From contig JAAYFJ010000080.1 of the NCBI GenBank assembly GCA_012728295.1, forward strand, positions 1 to 64,000: a stretch of DNA of 64,000 nucleotides, read 5' to 3'. The stretch is from Tissierellia bacterium (GTDB taxonomy: Bacteria; Bacillota; Clostridia; Tissierellales; Peptoniphilaceae). The notes below the pieces were generated by a model. That model was not told the origin of the DNA and did not search any database. It saw nothing but the letters and a program-made list of their open reading frames with translations. A program made the translations under genes and the position numbers. Shown piece by piece: positions 8,000 to 17,105 of this stretch (positions within the stretch are counted from its first letter, which is position 1; the number at the start of each line of letters is the position of its first letter).

Positions 8000-9625
8000 A
8001 TGAGTATGTTCTGTTTCCAATGTCAAGAGACTATGCAAAACAAAGGTTGTACGGTTACTGGTATTTGTGGAAAAAAACCCGATACAGCTATAATGCAAGA
8101 TTTACTAATTTATGTGACTAAATGCTTGTCTGAGGTTACCACTAAAATAAGGGCAAATGGTAAATCTGTTGATAAGAATGTCAATCATATTATTACCGAA
8201 AACCTTTTTACGACTATTACTAACGCAAACTTTAATACTGACAACTTAAGGTCTAGAGTAATAAAAACATTAGATGTAAAAAAGCAATTAATAGACGATA
8301 ATACAGATTTAAAGCTTTCAGAACATGGACTTTGGGATGAGAGAGACCCTTCTGCTATGGATAGCAAAGCATCTTTAGTTGGTGTCCTAAGCACAACAGA
8401 CGAAGACAAGAGAAGCTTAAAGGAACTAATCACCTATGGAATTAAAGGGCTTAGCGCTTATACTCACCATGCTAACGTACTATTAGAAGACAATGAAGAT
8501 TTGGATATCTTCTTACAAGAAGCGCTCTCAAAGACTATTGATGAATCTATGTCCGTAGAAGATTTAATTTCCCTCACTCTAAAAACAGGCGAAGCTGGAG
8601 TAGGCGCCATGGCTTTACTTGATAATGCAAATACTAAATACTATGGTAACCCTGAGATAACTAAAGTTAATATTGGGGTTGGAAATAGACCCGGAATTTT
8701 GGTTTCAGGTCATGATTTGAAAGACTTAGAGATGTTATTAGAACAGTCTGAGGGATCTGGAATAGACATCTATACCCACTCCGAAATGCTGCCTGCCAAT
8801 GCTTATCCTAAGTTCAAAAAATATGCTCATCTTCATGGAAACTATGGAAATGCATGGTGGAAACAAAAAGAGGAGTTTGAAAGCTTCAATGGTCCAATTC
8901 TGATGACTACAAACTGTATTGTCCCCCCTAAAGATTCCTATAAGGACCGTATTTTTACGACTGGAATGGTTAGCTATCCTGGATTAAAACACATTGAAGG
9001 CGCCATTGGTGAACCTAAGGATTTCACCGAGATTATAGAACTTGCCAAAACCTGTCAACCGCCTGCAGAAATCGAAACAGGAGAAATAATCAACGGCTTT
9101 GCTCATAACCAAGTTTTTGAACTGGCAGATTCCGTTGTTGATGCAGTTAAATCTGGGGCTATTCGAAAGTTTATAGTTATGTCAGGATGCGATGGTAGAC
9201 ACAAAACCAGAAATTACTATACAGACTTTGCTGAAAATCTACCAAAGGACATTGTAATTTTAACTTCCGGTTGCGCTAAGTACAGGTATAACAAGTTGAA
9301 ACTTGGAGATATCAACGGTATACCAAGAGTGCTAGATGCAGGGCAGTGTAACGACAGTTATTCATGGGCTATTGTGGCTCTTAAGTTAAAAGAAATATTT
9401 AATGCAGCCGATATTAACGATTTGCCTATTGAATTCAATATCGCTTGGTATGAACAAAAAGCTGTAACTGTGCTTCTGGCATTGCTTTTCTTAGGAATCA
9501 AAAATATCCATTTAGGGCCAACTTTACCAGCATTCTTATCTCCTAACGTGGTTGATGTTTTAGTTGAGAAGTTTGGTATTTCAGGCATCCAGGATGTAGA
9601 AAAGGATTTAATTACTCTAGGATAA
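8000..9625 (+). CDS. hcp: Hybrid-cluster protein (hydroxylamine/NO reductase)
   Basis: 541-residue cytoplasmic iron-sulfur protein; family members reduce hydroxylamine in vitro and act as NO reductases under nitrosative stress. The N-terminal cluster ligands are C5, C8, C17 and C23 (C-x2-C-x8-C-x5-C), the spacing of the strict-anaerobe class with a 4Fe-4S proximal cluster. Hybrid-cluster ligands are visible later in [27 protein letters not shown] and [10 protein letters not shown]. The start ATG follows AAGGAGGATCAATT. A strong terminator at 9643-9673 ends the unit. No separate hcr reductase gene is adjacent. Confidence 0.95.
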   Translation: MSMFCFQCQETMQNKGCTVTGICGKKPDTAIMQDLLIYVTKCLSEVTTKIRANGKSVDKNVNHIITENLFTTITNANFNTDNLRSRVIKTLDVKKQLIDDNTDLKLSEHGLWDERDPSAMDSKASLVGVLSTTDEDKRSLKELITYGIKGLSAYTHHANVLLEDNEDLDIFLQEALSKTIDESMSVEDLISLTLKTGEAGVGAMALLDNANTKYYGNPEITKVNIGVGNRPGILVSGHDLKDLEMLLEQSEGSGIDIYTHSEMLPANAYPKFKKYAHLHGNYGNAWWKQKEEFESFNGPILMTTNCIVPPKDSYKDRIFTTGMVSYPGLKHIEGAIGEPKDFTEIIELAKTCQPPAEIETGEIINGFAHNQVFELADSVVDAVKSGAIRKFIVMSGCDGRHKTRNYYTDFAENLPKDIVILTSGCAKYRYNKLKLGDINGIPRVLDAGQCNDSYSWAIVALKLKEIFNAADINDLPIEFNIAWYEQKAVTVLLALLFLGIKNIHLGPTLPAFLSPNVVDVLVEKFGISGIQDVEKDLITLG

Positions 9626-9642
9626 TATTGTTGTGAATAATA

Positions 9643-9673
9643 ACAGGATATGGTAATCCATATCCTGTTTTTT
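9643..9673 (+). terminator. Rho-independent terminator after hcp
   Basis: Perfect 11-bp stem ACAGGATATGG / CCATATCCTGT with a four-base loop, followed by TTTTTTA. Confidence 0.85.
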
Positions 9674-9768
9674 ATTACCATCTCATATTTGAATAATATT
9701 TACACCTCTGCAAGTTTTTGATATCATAGACGAATAGTTTATTTTTGCTCCTATTTATGGAGGTAGTT

Positions 9769-10692
9769 ATGAAAACTTTTGAACAAAATTATATTTTATC
9801 ACCCTGGAACCTCTCTGAAAGAGCTTATATTTCCATTGCCACAACTGGCTTATCACCTGTAAAAGAGCATATTTTTTGTACAGGATTGCTGCTTGTGAAA
9901 AGCGATGGTTCTGCTCATTTATCACTTTATTTGTCTGAAAGGCTACTAGATGAAAAAGAAGTTTTATTATGTATTTTCGCTAAAACTACAGACAAATCGC
10001 GAATTATAGGCTACAATGTTAATCACTTCTTATTTCCATGGATTGATTCTAGGAGCAAGTATTTTCATATAAATGATAATGCTCCTAAGGTAATTATTGA
10101 CATGCAGAGTCAACTGAAAAATCTATCGTGCTGGGTCCCAATGGATAGTATTTCTTTGAAATCTGTTTCCAAAATTGCTGGGTATTTTAGGGAATCTGTT
10201 ACTTTACCTCAGGATCTTCCCGGTATATTCTCTGATTACATAATCGACGGACAACCAGAATATAGGGATGCATTATTTATGCATATGCGTGATGATTTAT
10301 TAGCTATGGCGAGCATAGACAGATGGCTTCAAAATAGATATCTGAACCTTTCAATAATCCATAAAGAGCGAACATATAAGCCTTTATCAGTTAAGATACA
10401 AGGGGATATGATTGTTTTTAGTGGTTTGGTAAATCCATCAAATGACTCATATATTAATATGGGATTAACAGTATATGAAGAGCATGATGGAAAATTTACA
10501 CTTGAGGTTGCTATAAATTCTGATGTGTACGATAAAGATCGTATATGCAGATTTGTTCTAAAACCATGGAAACCTGATGAAAGCTGTAGTTATGATGCTC
10601 CTAAAGGAGTCTATCTGCTAACCGTTGGAAAGCATTTAATTTCTAATCATCTTTGGAATTTACTAAATAATATCATTACTGAAATCTTATAA
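9769..10692 (+). CDS. Ribonuclease-H-fold (YprB-like) protein lacking catalytic acids
   Basis: 307-residue protein whose N-terminal half follows the pattern of YprB/RNase_H_2 DEDD exonucleases. The strand YISIATTGLSP (residues 20-30) matches the family's first motif D-I-E-T-T-G, but the two acids are replaced by S22 and A24. GYNVNHFLFP (81-90) matches the family segment ending Phe-Asp, but the Asp is L88. Only the last motif, MRDDLLAM (D175/D176), keeps its acid. The C-terminal half (about 195-307) is beta-rich and not recognised. It is therefore probably a non-catalytic nucleic-acid-binding relative, by inference. The ATG at 9769 with TGGAGGTAGTT is preferred over an in-frame TTG at 9745. 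It lies 16 bases before the permease gene, probably in one operon. Confidence 0.7.
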   Translation: MKTFEQNYILSPWNLSERAYISIATTGLSPVKEHIFCTGLLLVKSDGSAHLSLYLSERLLDEKEVLLCIFAKTTDKSRIIGYNVNHFLFPWIDSRSKYFHINDNAPKVIIDMQSQLKNLSCWVPMDSISLKSVSKIAGYFRESVTLPQDLPGIFSDYIIDGQPEYRDALFMHMRDDLLAMASIDRWLQNRYLNLSIIHKERTYKPLSVKIQGDMIVFSGLVNPSNDSYINMGLTVYEEHDGKFTLEVAINSDVYDKDRICRFVLKPWKPDESCSYDAPKGVYLLTVGKHLISNHLWNLLNNIITEIL

Positions 10693-10707
10693 CGAAGGAG
10701 TCATATT

Positions 10708-11640
10708 GTGGATAATCGAAAAATGGAATCCAAAAAAATGACGGCTGCCAACCTAGGTTTGCTTTTTATGGCAATTGTCTGGGGCTTTGGATTCATAGTG
10801 ACTAAAGACAGTATTGACATTGTTACTCCTATGCAAATTATGGTAATTCGTTTTGCCATAGGTGCTGTAGGATTGTTTGTAGTTTTTATGCCTCGTGTTT
10901 TAAAGTCCTCTAAGGATACTATAAAAAGCGGAGCTATTTTAGGAGTATTAGTTTTTGTATCATATACATTGCAAACAATAGGGATTAAATATACATCCGC
11001 CAGTAACAATGCATTCTTAACGACAATTTATGTAATAATAATGCCTTGGCTAGTATTTTTCACTACTAGACAAAAACCTGGGAAAGTTACTATTATAGCA
11101 TCGGTTGTAACGTTTATAGGGGTGGGACTAATGTCCATTCAAGATGAATTCTCTATTAATTATGGGGATATTCTAACGGTATTGGGAGCATTAGTATTTG
11201 GTTTGCACCTACTAAGGGTTTCCATTTATTCTAGAAACTATGATCCCATAGCTTTGGCAACAATCCAATTAGCTGTTTGTGCTGTGTTAAGTATTATTTC
11301 TACACTAATATTTGATCCTCCTATGAGTCTGGATCTTTTCAAAAGCAGTGCTAAATGGGCAATTCTCTATCTTGGAATTGTGAATACTTTCCTGACATTT
11401 CTATTACAGTTCATTTGTCAGAAGTATACAACTCCTATCAGCGCCTCTCTAATAATGTCATTAGAAAGCGTATTTGCAGCAGTTTTCTCTTATTTATTCC
11501 TAGATGAAAGATTAGCTATACAAGCAATCATTGGTGCGGCTTTAATTTTAATTTCTATTTTCATTGCACAGTTAGATATTTTAAAAGGAGTAAAGGCTGA
11601 CGAGAGAGCATTATATAAAACTGAACTTGATATTAATTAA
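10708..11640 (+). CDS. EamA/DMT family permease
   Basis: 310-residue integral membrane protein with about ten hydrophobic segments arranged as two EamA repeats (about 15-140 and 155-285), as in drug/metabolite transporters. The first repeat carries the typical MAIVWGFGFIVTK; the second ends in ESVFAAVFSYLFLDERL, a family hallmark. The substrate cannot be inferred. The start is GTG at 10708 with AAGGAG before it. It follows the degenerate nuclease gene closely and ends in a bidirectional terminator. Confidence 0.9.
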   Translation: MDNRKMESKKMTAANLGLLFMAIVWGFGFIVTKDSIDIVTPMQIMVIRFAIGAVGLFVVFMPRVLKSSKDTIKSGAILGVLVFVSYTLQTIGIKYTSASNNAFLTTIYVIIMPWLVFFTTRQKPGKVTIIASVVTFIGVGLMSIQDEFSINYGDILTVLGALVFGLHLLRVSIYSRNYDPIALATIQLAVCAVLSIISTLIFDPPMSLDLFKSSAKWAILYLGIVNTFLTFLLQFICQKYTTPISASLIMSLESVFAAVFSYLFLDERLAIQAIIGAALILISIFIAQLDILKGVKADERALYKTELDIN

Positions 11641-11654
11641 ATCTTGAACAAACA

Positions 11655-11685
11655 AAGAACGGTCAAAATGACCGTTCTTATTTTT
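11655..11685. terminator. Bidirectional terminator between EamA permease and nfnB
   Basis: 10-bp perfect stem AAGAACGGTC / GACCGTTCTT with a five-base loop. It is followed by ATTTTTAT on the plus strand and by a weaker T-rich tract on the minus strand. Confidence 0.75.
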
Positions 11686-11690
11686 ATGCT

Positions 11691-13073
11691 TTACTTTTTG
11701 TTTTTGATATATTGGTCAATGGCTTTAGCAGTGTCTTTTCCTGCGCCCATAGCAAGTATTACAGTAGCCGCTCCTGTTACAGCATCGCCTCCTGCAAACA
11801 CTCCTTCTCTACTGGTTTCCCCATCTCCATTTGCCATAATACACCCTCTGGTATCTCTATCTAAGCCCTTAGTTGTTGATCCAATTAGTGGATTTGGTGA
11901 AGTTCCCAGTGCCATTATTGCCACATCAACTTCGATTTCGTATTCCGAGCCTTTAATAGGAATAGGTCTTCGTCTACCTGAATCATCTGGCTCTCCTAGT
12001 TCCATTTTTATACATTCCATGGACTTAACCCATCCAGTTTCATCACCAATAATTTCAACTGGAGCTGTCAACATATGGAATATTATTCCTTCTTCTTTAG
12101 CATGATGAACTTCTTCAACCCTTGCAGGAAGTTCAACTTCTGTTCTTCGATAGACAATATGCACATCAGCTCCAAGACGTTTAGCTGTTCTTGCTGCGTC
12201 CATGGCAACGTTTCCACCACCTACTACAGCAACTTTTGTGCCAGTTTTTATTGGTGTTGCAAAATCATCTCTATATGCCTTCATCAAGTTGTTTCTAGTT
12301 AAGAACTCGTTAGCTGAGAATACACCATTGTAGTTTTCTCATGGTATACCCATAAACTTTGGCAAACCTGCTCCAGAACCAATGAACACAGCCTCAAAGC
12401 CCTCTTCAAATAGCTCTTCGATAGTTACTGTTTGTCCAATTAATACGTTAGTTTCGATTTTCACTCCAAGTTTTTTTAAGTTCTCAACTTCAGATTTTAC
12501 TACTTTTTCTTTTGGTAGACGGAACTCTGGAATACCATATATCAATACTCCGCCTGGCTCATGCAAAGCTTCGAACATCGTTACATCATATCCCCATTTT
12601 GCCAGTTCCCCGGCACATGTTATACCAGCTGGTCCAGTTCCAATAATAGCAACTTTATGGCCATTGTCTGGTTCTTTGTCTGACAAGTCCACGTCGTTTT
12701 CTCTTGCCCAATCTGCTGCAAATCTTTCTAGCTTTCCAATTGCAACAGGTTCTCCACGTTTTCCAAGTATACAGGTTTTTTCACATTGGCTTTCCTGTGG
12801 GCAAACTCTACCACAAACTGCTGGAAGTGCTGAGTATTTTGCTAAAGTCTTCGCTGATTCCTCAAATTCTTCTTCTGCAATATGCTTAATAAATTTTGGA
12901 ATGTCAATGTTAACTGGGCATCCAGGGCGGCAAAGTGGGTTCTTACAGGTTAAGCACCTTGATGCCTCTTGAACTGCCTCTTCTTTATTGTATCCGTGGC
13001 AAACCTCTTCAAAGTTTTTATTTCTAACGTCGGGGTCTTGCTCTCTAACCGGTATTCTTTTAAGTCTATCCAT
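11691..13073 (-). pseudogene. nfnB: NfnB / GltA-type NADPH-binding subunit interrupted by in-frame TGA
   Basis: Large subunit of NADH-dependent reduced ferredoxin:NADP oxidoreductase (also annotated as glutamate synthase small-subunit-like, GltA). The N-terminal half has cysteine-rich cluster ligands (CLTCKNPLCRPGC; CGRVCPQESQCEKTC) and an FAD fold GTGPAGITCAG; the C-terminal half has the NADPH fold VVGGGNVAMDAA. The whole 460-codon frame is open except codon 245, a TGA at 12339-12341 between FMGIP and ENYNGVFSANEF, where relatives carry Gly (GGA). One base change explains it. The two halves would otherwise be separate frames, 13073-12339 and 12287-11691, and the second has no ribosome site. 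TGA is an ordinary stop elsewhere in the window. This is either a nonsense mutation, a sequencing error or recoding. Its ATG overlaps the nfnA stop (TAATG). Confidence 0.85.
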
Positions 13074-13942
13074 TATTTTCGACCTCCCCAGAATTCACAC
13101 TCTTCAAAAGCTTTAAGTTTTTCAGATTCTTCCAGCTTAAATTGAGTTTGACGTCTTAATGCTTCGTCAAAATCAACTAAATGTCCATCGAATTCAGGTC
13201 CATCTACACATGCAAATTTTGTTTCTCCACCAATGGATACTCGACAAGCACCACACATTCCTGTCGCGTCAACCATTAATGGGTTTAATGACACTACAGT
13301 CGGAATATTTAATTTCTTAGTCGTCAAAGCAACAAACTTCATCATTATCATAGGGCCAATTGCAACTACAACATCATATTCTTTATTTTTGTTTTCTACT
13401 AAATCCAATAGACAGTCTGTAACTAAACCGTGGAAACCATAGCTTCCATCGTCTGTAGCTACATAAAGGTTATCTGATACAGAAGCTAATTTGTCTTCAA
13501 GAATAACTAAGTCTTTTGTCTTTGCGCCAAGTACAACATCTACTGCAACGCCTTTTTCGTGAAGCCACTTCACTTGCGGATATACAGGTGCTGTTCCAAC
13601 TCCTCCTGCGATAAATAGCATCTTTTTCTTTTTAAGTACATCCAAATCTTCTGACACAAATTCCGAAGGTCTACCTAATGGCCCTAAAAAGCTGAAAAAG
13701 CTATCTCCAACTTCATATCTCGCCATTGCTCTTGTAGATGCTCCCATGGTTTGCACCACTATTTCCACAGTGCCTTCTTTTTCATCGTAATCGCAAATTG
13801 TTAAAGGAATTCTCTCGCCTTTCTCATCAGCAATTACCACCACAAATTGTCCCGGCTTTGCAGATTTTGCTACACGAGGTGCCAATACATGCATGGAAAA
13901 AATATTGGGTGCTAAAAATTCCTTTTTCATAATTTGATACAT
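13073..13942 (-). CDS. nfnA: NfnA: FAD / 2Fe-2S subunit of ferredoxin:NADP oxidoreductase
   Basis: Small subunit of the electron-bifurcating NfnAB transhydrogenase, of the dihydroorotate dehydrogenase electron-transfer family. The ferredoxin-reductase-like FAD domain (about 1-95, with IPLTICDYDEKEGTVEIVVQ) is followed by an NAD-binding domain (about 100-220, FIAGGVGTAPVYP) and C-terminal 2Fe-2S cysteines in GMCGACRVSIGG and FACVDGPEFDGH. The ATG at 13942, with GGGGAGGG eight bases before it, fits better than an in-frame ATG at 13960. If nfnB is truly truncated, this subunit would lack its complete partner. Confidence 0.9.
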   Translation of the reverse strand: MYQIMKKEFLAPNIFSMHVLAPRVAKSAKPGQFVVVIADEKGERIPLTICDYDEKEGTVEIVVQTMGASTRAMARYEVGDSFFSFLGPLGRPSEFVSEDLDVLKKKKMLFIAGGVGTAPVYPQVKWLHEKGVAVDVVLGAKTKDLVILEDKLASVSDNLYVATDDGSYGFHGLVTDCLLDLVENKNKEYDVVVAIGPMIMMKFVALTTKKLNIPTVVSLNPLMVDATGMCGACRVSIGGETKFACVDGPEFDGHLVDFDEALRRQTQFKLEESEKLKAFEECEFWGGRK

Positions 13943-14097
13943 TTGACTTTCCCTCCCCATCTTCCTTAGTAATCTCCTTAATGATAATAATATAACATAA
14001 TCTGAAATAAAGCTACCTTTTCCTCAAATATTACCTACATTATTTATTATTGTATTTGCTCGTCATTAAACACACATCTATTTTGCTGATAACCTCA

Positions 14098-16473
14098 TTA
14101 GTCAACTTTTGCTGGAGAAATTCCCCAAATCTCTTTGGCATAATCATTTATGGTTCTATCTGAGCTAAACTTTCCACTTCCAGCAATGTTCATAAGGCAC
14201 ATCTTCGCCCATTTATTTCTATCTCTATAGATTTTGTCTACCTCTTGTTGAGCCTTCACATAATCTGCAAAGTCATGCAAAATAAAGTATGCATCAGCTT
14301 TTTCCCAATCACTACCTCTTGTTATAGCATTGTAAATATCTAGCAACATAAATGTGTTTTCGTCGTTAAATAATGGTGACATCAGCGAGTCTACAACTTG
14401 TCTTATGGTTTCATCGTCACGGTATAAATCCATCGGATTGTATTTATGTCTTATTTCGTTTAACTCTTCTACTGTTGCCCCAAAAATAAAGTTGTTCTCT
14501 CTGCCAGCTTCTTGAACAATCTCCACATTTGCTCCATCATATGTCCCAATTGTAGGTGTTCCATTTAGCATAAACTTCATGTTCCCTGTTCCTGAAGCTT
14601 CTTTACCAGCTGTGGAAATCTGTTCGGAAATATCAGCAGCACTGAAAAGCCTTTCTCCATAGCTTACCCTATAGTTTGTTACGAAGACAACCTTAAGTTT
14701 CCCATTAACTTCTGGATCACTATTTACAACCCTGGCAATTTCATTAATGAATTTTATTATAGCCTTGGCCCTAAAATAACCTGGAGCTGCTTTACCACCA
14801 AAAATAAACGTTCTAGGCACCATGTCGTAGTCAGGATTTTCTTTTAGCTTCTGGTATAGATATACTATGTGTAAAGCATTTAATAGCTGTCTTTTGTATT
14901 CATGAATTCTCTTTACTTGAATATCAAAAATACTTTCGGGGTCTATGATTATTCCTTCATGCTTTGAGATATATGCTGCTAAATCTCTTTTGTTTTTTTG
15001 CTTTATCTCTAAAAGTTCTTTTAATTTGTTTTCATCATCAGCAAATTTTTTCAGTTCAACTAGCCTATCTAGGTCTTTTATCCAGTCCTTACTGCCTAGT
15101 AAGTTAGTAATCCACGCACTTAATCTCTTGTTACTATAGTCTAGCCATCTTCTGGGGGTAATTCCATTGGTCTTATTCTGAAATTTATCTGGATAAAGCT
15201 CATACCAGTCTCTTAGTTCTTGCTCTTTCAATATTTCAGTGTGAAGCTGAGCAACCCCATTTACCGTATGACTGGCAACTATCCCTAAATGAGCCATTCT
15301 TACTGAATTGCCACTTATTATCTTCATTTTATCAATTTCAGACTTCTCATAGCCCTTGCTCTGTAGCACTGAGATAAAATGATGATCAATCATTTGTATA
15401 ATCTCAAAGTTTCTGGGACATACTTCTTGCACGATATCTATATCCCAAGCTTCTAAAGCTTCTTTTAAGATTGTGTGGTTAGTGTAGGAAAAGATTTCCT
15501 GTGCCATTTCGAAGCAATAATCCCATCTATATCTTTCTTCATCGTATAACAGCCTCATCAATTCCGCTATGGCTATCACTGGATGGGTATCATTTAATTG
15601 AATTCTCGTGTTTTTTGCAAACCCTTCTAAACTTCCATGGACACGTCGATAATTATCAATCATGTCCTTAATTGATGCACTTGTAAAGAAATATTGTTGC
15701 ATAAATCTAAGGATTTTACCTTTTCTCTCATGATCGTTAGGATATAAAACTCTGGTAATATCCTCAGCTCTATTTTTAGCAGCTACCGCTTCATCAAATT
15801 TAAATTCATTAAATTTTTGGAAGTCGAATTCGTCTACAGCTTCTGACTGCCATAGTCTCAGAGTGTTAATATTCTTAGTATCATAGCCAATTATTGGCAT
15901 ATCATAAGGTATGGCTTTTACGGAAAAATCTCTAAATTTTACAATTTGAGATAAAGACTCTCTTCTAATTGACCAAGGGTCGCCTTTACCCGTCCAGTCG
16001 TCACCTTGCTCATATTGAAAGCCCCTAACAAATTTCTGTTTAAATAAACCTTCCTTATAACGAACACCATAACCTTGCAATGGTAATTCTAAAGTTGCTG
16101 CAGATTCCATAAAGCAGGCCGCTAATCTCCCTAGTCCACCATTTCCTAAACCAGCGTCTTCTTCCAACTCTTCCATTGTATCTAAATCTATATTCAGTTC
16201 ATCTAATATTTCTTTTATTTCGTCGTAGATACATAGGTTAATTAGATTATTTCCCAGAGATCTTCCCACCAAAAATTCTGCACTAAAGTAATATGCCTGT
16301 CTTCCATTTTCATAAGCTCTTTTCGTATCCGCCCATTGCTTGGCAACATAGCTCATTATGGCTCTTGATAGACTCAAATACTTTTCCATCTCAGAAGCCT
16401 TTTCCAAGGTCGTACCAAAATCCAGTCGCAAAGATATCTCTAAGGTTTCTAAAAACTTTTCTTTTACAAACAT
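14098..16473 (-). CDS. glgP: Glycogen/starch phosphorylase
   Basis: PLP-dependent enzyme that releases glucose-1-phosphate from glycogen or maltodextrin. At 791 residues it has normal length. The PLP-lysine region KEASGTGNMKFMLNG and the following TIGTYDGANVEI are intact (about 625-655), as are AGLGNGGLGRLAACF near the N-terminus and KTNGITPRRWL in the middle. No other glycogen genes lie in the window. It starts nine bases after the comEA stop with AGGAGGAAC before the ATG, so the two are probably co-transcribed. Confidence 0.96.
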   Translation of the reverse strand: MFVKEKFLETLEISLRLDFGTTLEKASEMEKYLSLSRAIMSYVAKQWADTKRAYENGRQAYYFSAEFLVGRSLGNNLINLCIYDEIKEILDELNIDLDTMEELEEDAGLGNGGLGRLAACFMESAATLELPLQGYGVRYKEGLFKQKFVRGFQYEQGDDWTGKGDPWSIRRESLSQIVKFRDFSVKAIPYDMPIIGYDTKNINTLRLWQSEAVDEFDFQKFNEFKFDEAVAAKNRAEDITRVLYPNDHERKGKILRFMQQYFFTSASIKDMIDNYRRVHGSLEGFAKNTRIQLNDTHPVIAIAELMRLLYDEERYRWDYCFEMAQEIFSYTNHTILKEALEAWDIDIVQEVCPRNFEIIQMIDHHFISVLQSKGYEKSEIDKMKIISGNSVRMAHLGIVASHTVNGVAQLHTEILKEQELRDWYELYPDKFQNKTNGITPRRWLDYSNKRLSAWITNLLGSKDWIKDLDRLVELKKFADDENKLKELLEIKQKNKRDLAAYISKHEGIIIDPESIFDIQVKRIHEYKRQLLNALHIVYLYQKLKENPDYDMVPRTFIFGGKAAPGYFRAKAIIKFINEIARVVNSDPEVNGKLKVVFVTNYRVSYGERLFSAADISEQISTAGKEASGTGNMKFMLNGTPTIGTYDGANVEIVQEAGRENNFIFGATVEELNEIRHKYNPMDLYRDDETIRQVVDSLMSPLFNDENTFMLLDIYNAITRGSDWEKADAYFILHDFADYVKAQQEVDKIYRDRNKWAKMCLMNIAGSGKFSSDRTINDYAKEIWGISPAKVD

Positions 16474-16482
16474 TTGTTCCTC

Positions 16483-17028
16483 CTAGTATTTAATCAAGTC
16501 CTCAATCTGGCTGACAGTTCTCTCACCTATACCTGCAATTTCTAATAAGTCTTCTCTACAAGTTATTTTGCTTTTCTTTCTATGCTCTATGATATTTCCA
16601 GCAGTAACTGGCCCAATATTTGGTAGGGCACATAGTTCTTCAAGAGAAGCTATGTTAATGTTTATCTTTCCTGTTCCATTTTCCAGATAGGTCTCTTCTC
16701 CCTTTGCTGGTATATGTATTTTATCCTCATCTGATACCATTTCTGCAAGATTTATCATATTTATATCCGCTTCATCCAACAGACCACCACATTTTTCTAT
16801 GGCATCTGCCACCCTATCTCCCGGCGATAATTTGATTAGACCAGGATATCTAACAGCACCCACCACGTGTACAAAAAGCTTGTCCTCTGTATTTTCACTG
16901 TCATCTAATAATATCTCAACTTTTTCAGTTTCATCACTTCTCCCTAAGGAAAATTCAGAATTATTAACTATCAAACCAATGATAACAAAAACTATAAGCA
17001 CTAAAATATAACCTAAAGATTTTTTCAA
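16483..17028 (-). CDS. comEA: ComEA-type DNA-binding protein (SLBB + helix-hairpin-helix)
   Basis: 181-residue membrane-anchored protein of the ComEA family, DNA receptors of the transformation machinery. One N-terminal membrane segment (about 4-20), an acidic linker, an SLBB domain (about 50-105, VHVVGAVRYPGLIKL) and a C-terminal double helix-hairpin-helix (about 118-181, NIASLEELCALPNIGPVTA and DLLEIAGIGERTV). The start is a TTG at 17028 with GGAGG directly upstream; the frame extends to an ATG at 17058, but without a ribosome site. No other competence genes are nearby, so a role in DNA uptake is family inference. Confidence 0.88.
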   Translation of the reverse strand: MKKSLGYILVLIVFVIIGLIVNNSEFSLGRSDETEKVEILLDDSENTEDKLFVHVVGAVRYPGLIKLSPGDRVADAIEKCGGLLDEADINMINLAEMVSDEDKIHIPAKGEETYLENGTGKININIASLEELCALPNIGPVTAGNIIEHRKKSKITCREDLLEIAGIGERTVSQIEDLIKY

Positions 17029-17051
17029 AATAGTTCCTCCATAGCTTATCG

Positions 17052-17080
17052 CTGACAAATAACATAATCTTTGATATAAT
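17052..17080 (+). promoter_or_regulatory. Sigma-A promoter for the carboxypeptidase homologue
   Basis: CTGACA (17052-17057), 17-base spacer, TATAAT (17075-17080), 26 bases before the start codon at 17106. Confidence 0.55.
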
Positions 17081-17105
17081 TATAATAATAATGTGGGGGT
17101 GACTC

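Noticed and set aside
12339-12341. Selenocysteine at the TGA in nfnB
   Set aside because: Relatives have Gly here, not Cys, and I see no convincing insertion hairpin; a nonsense change is simpler.
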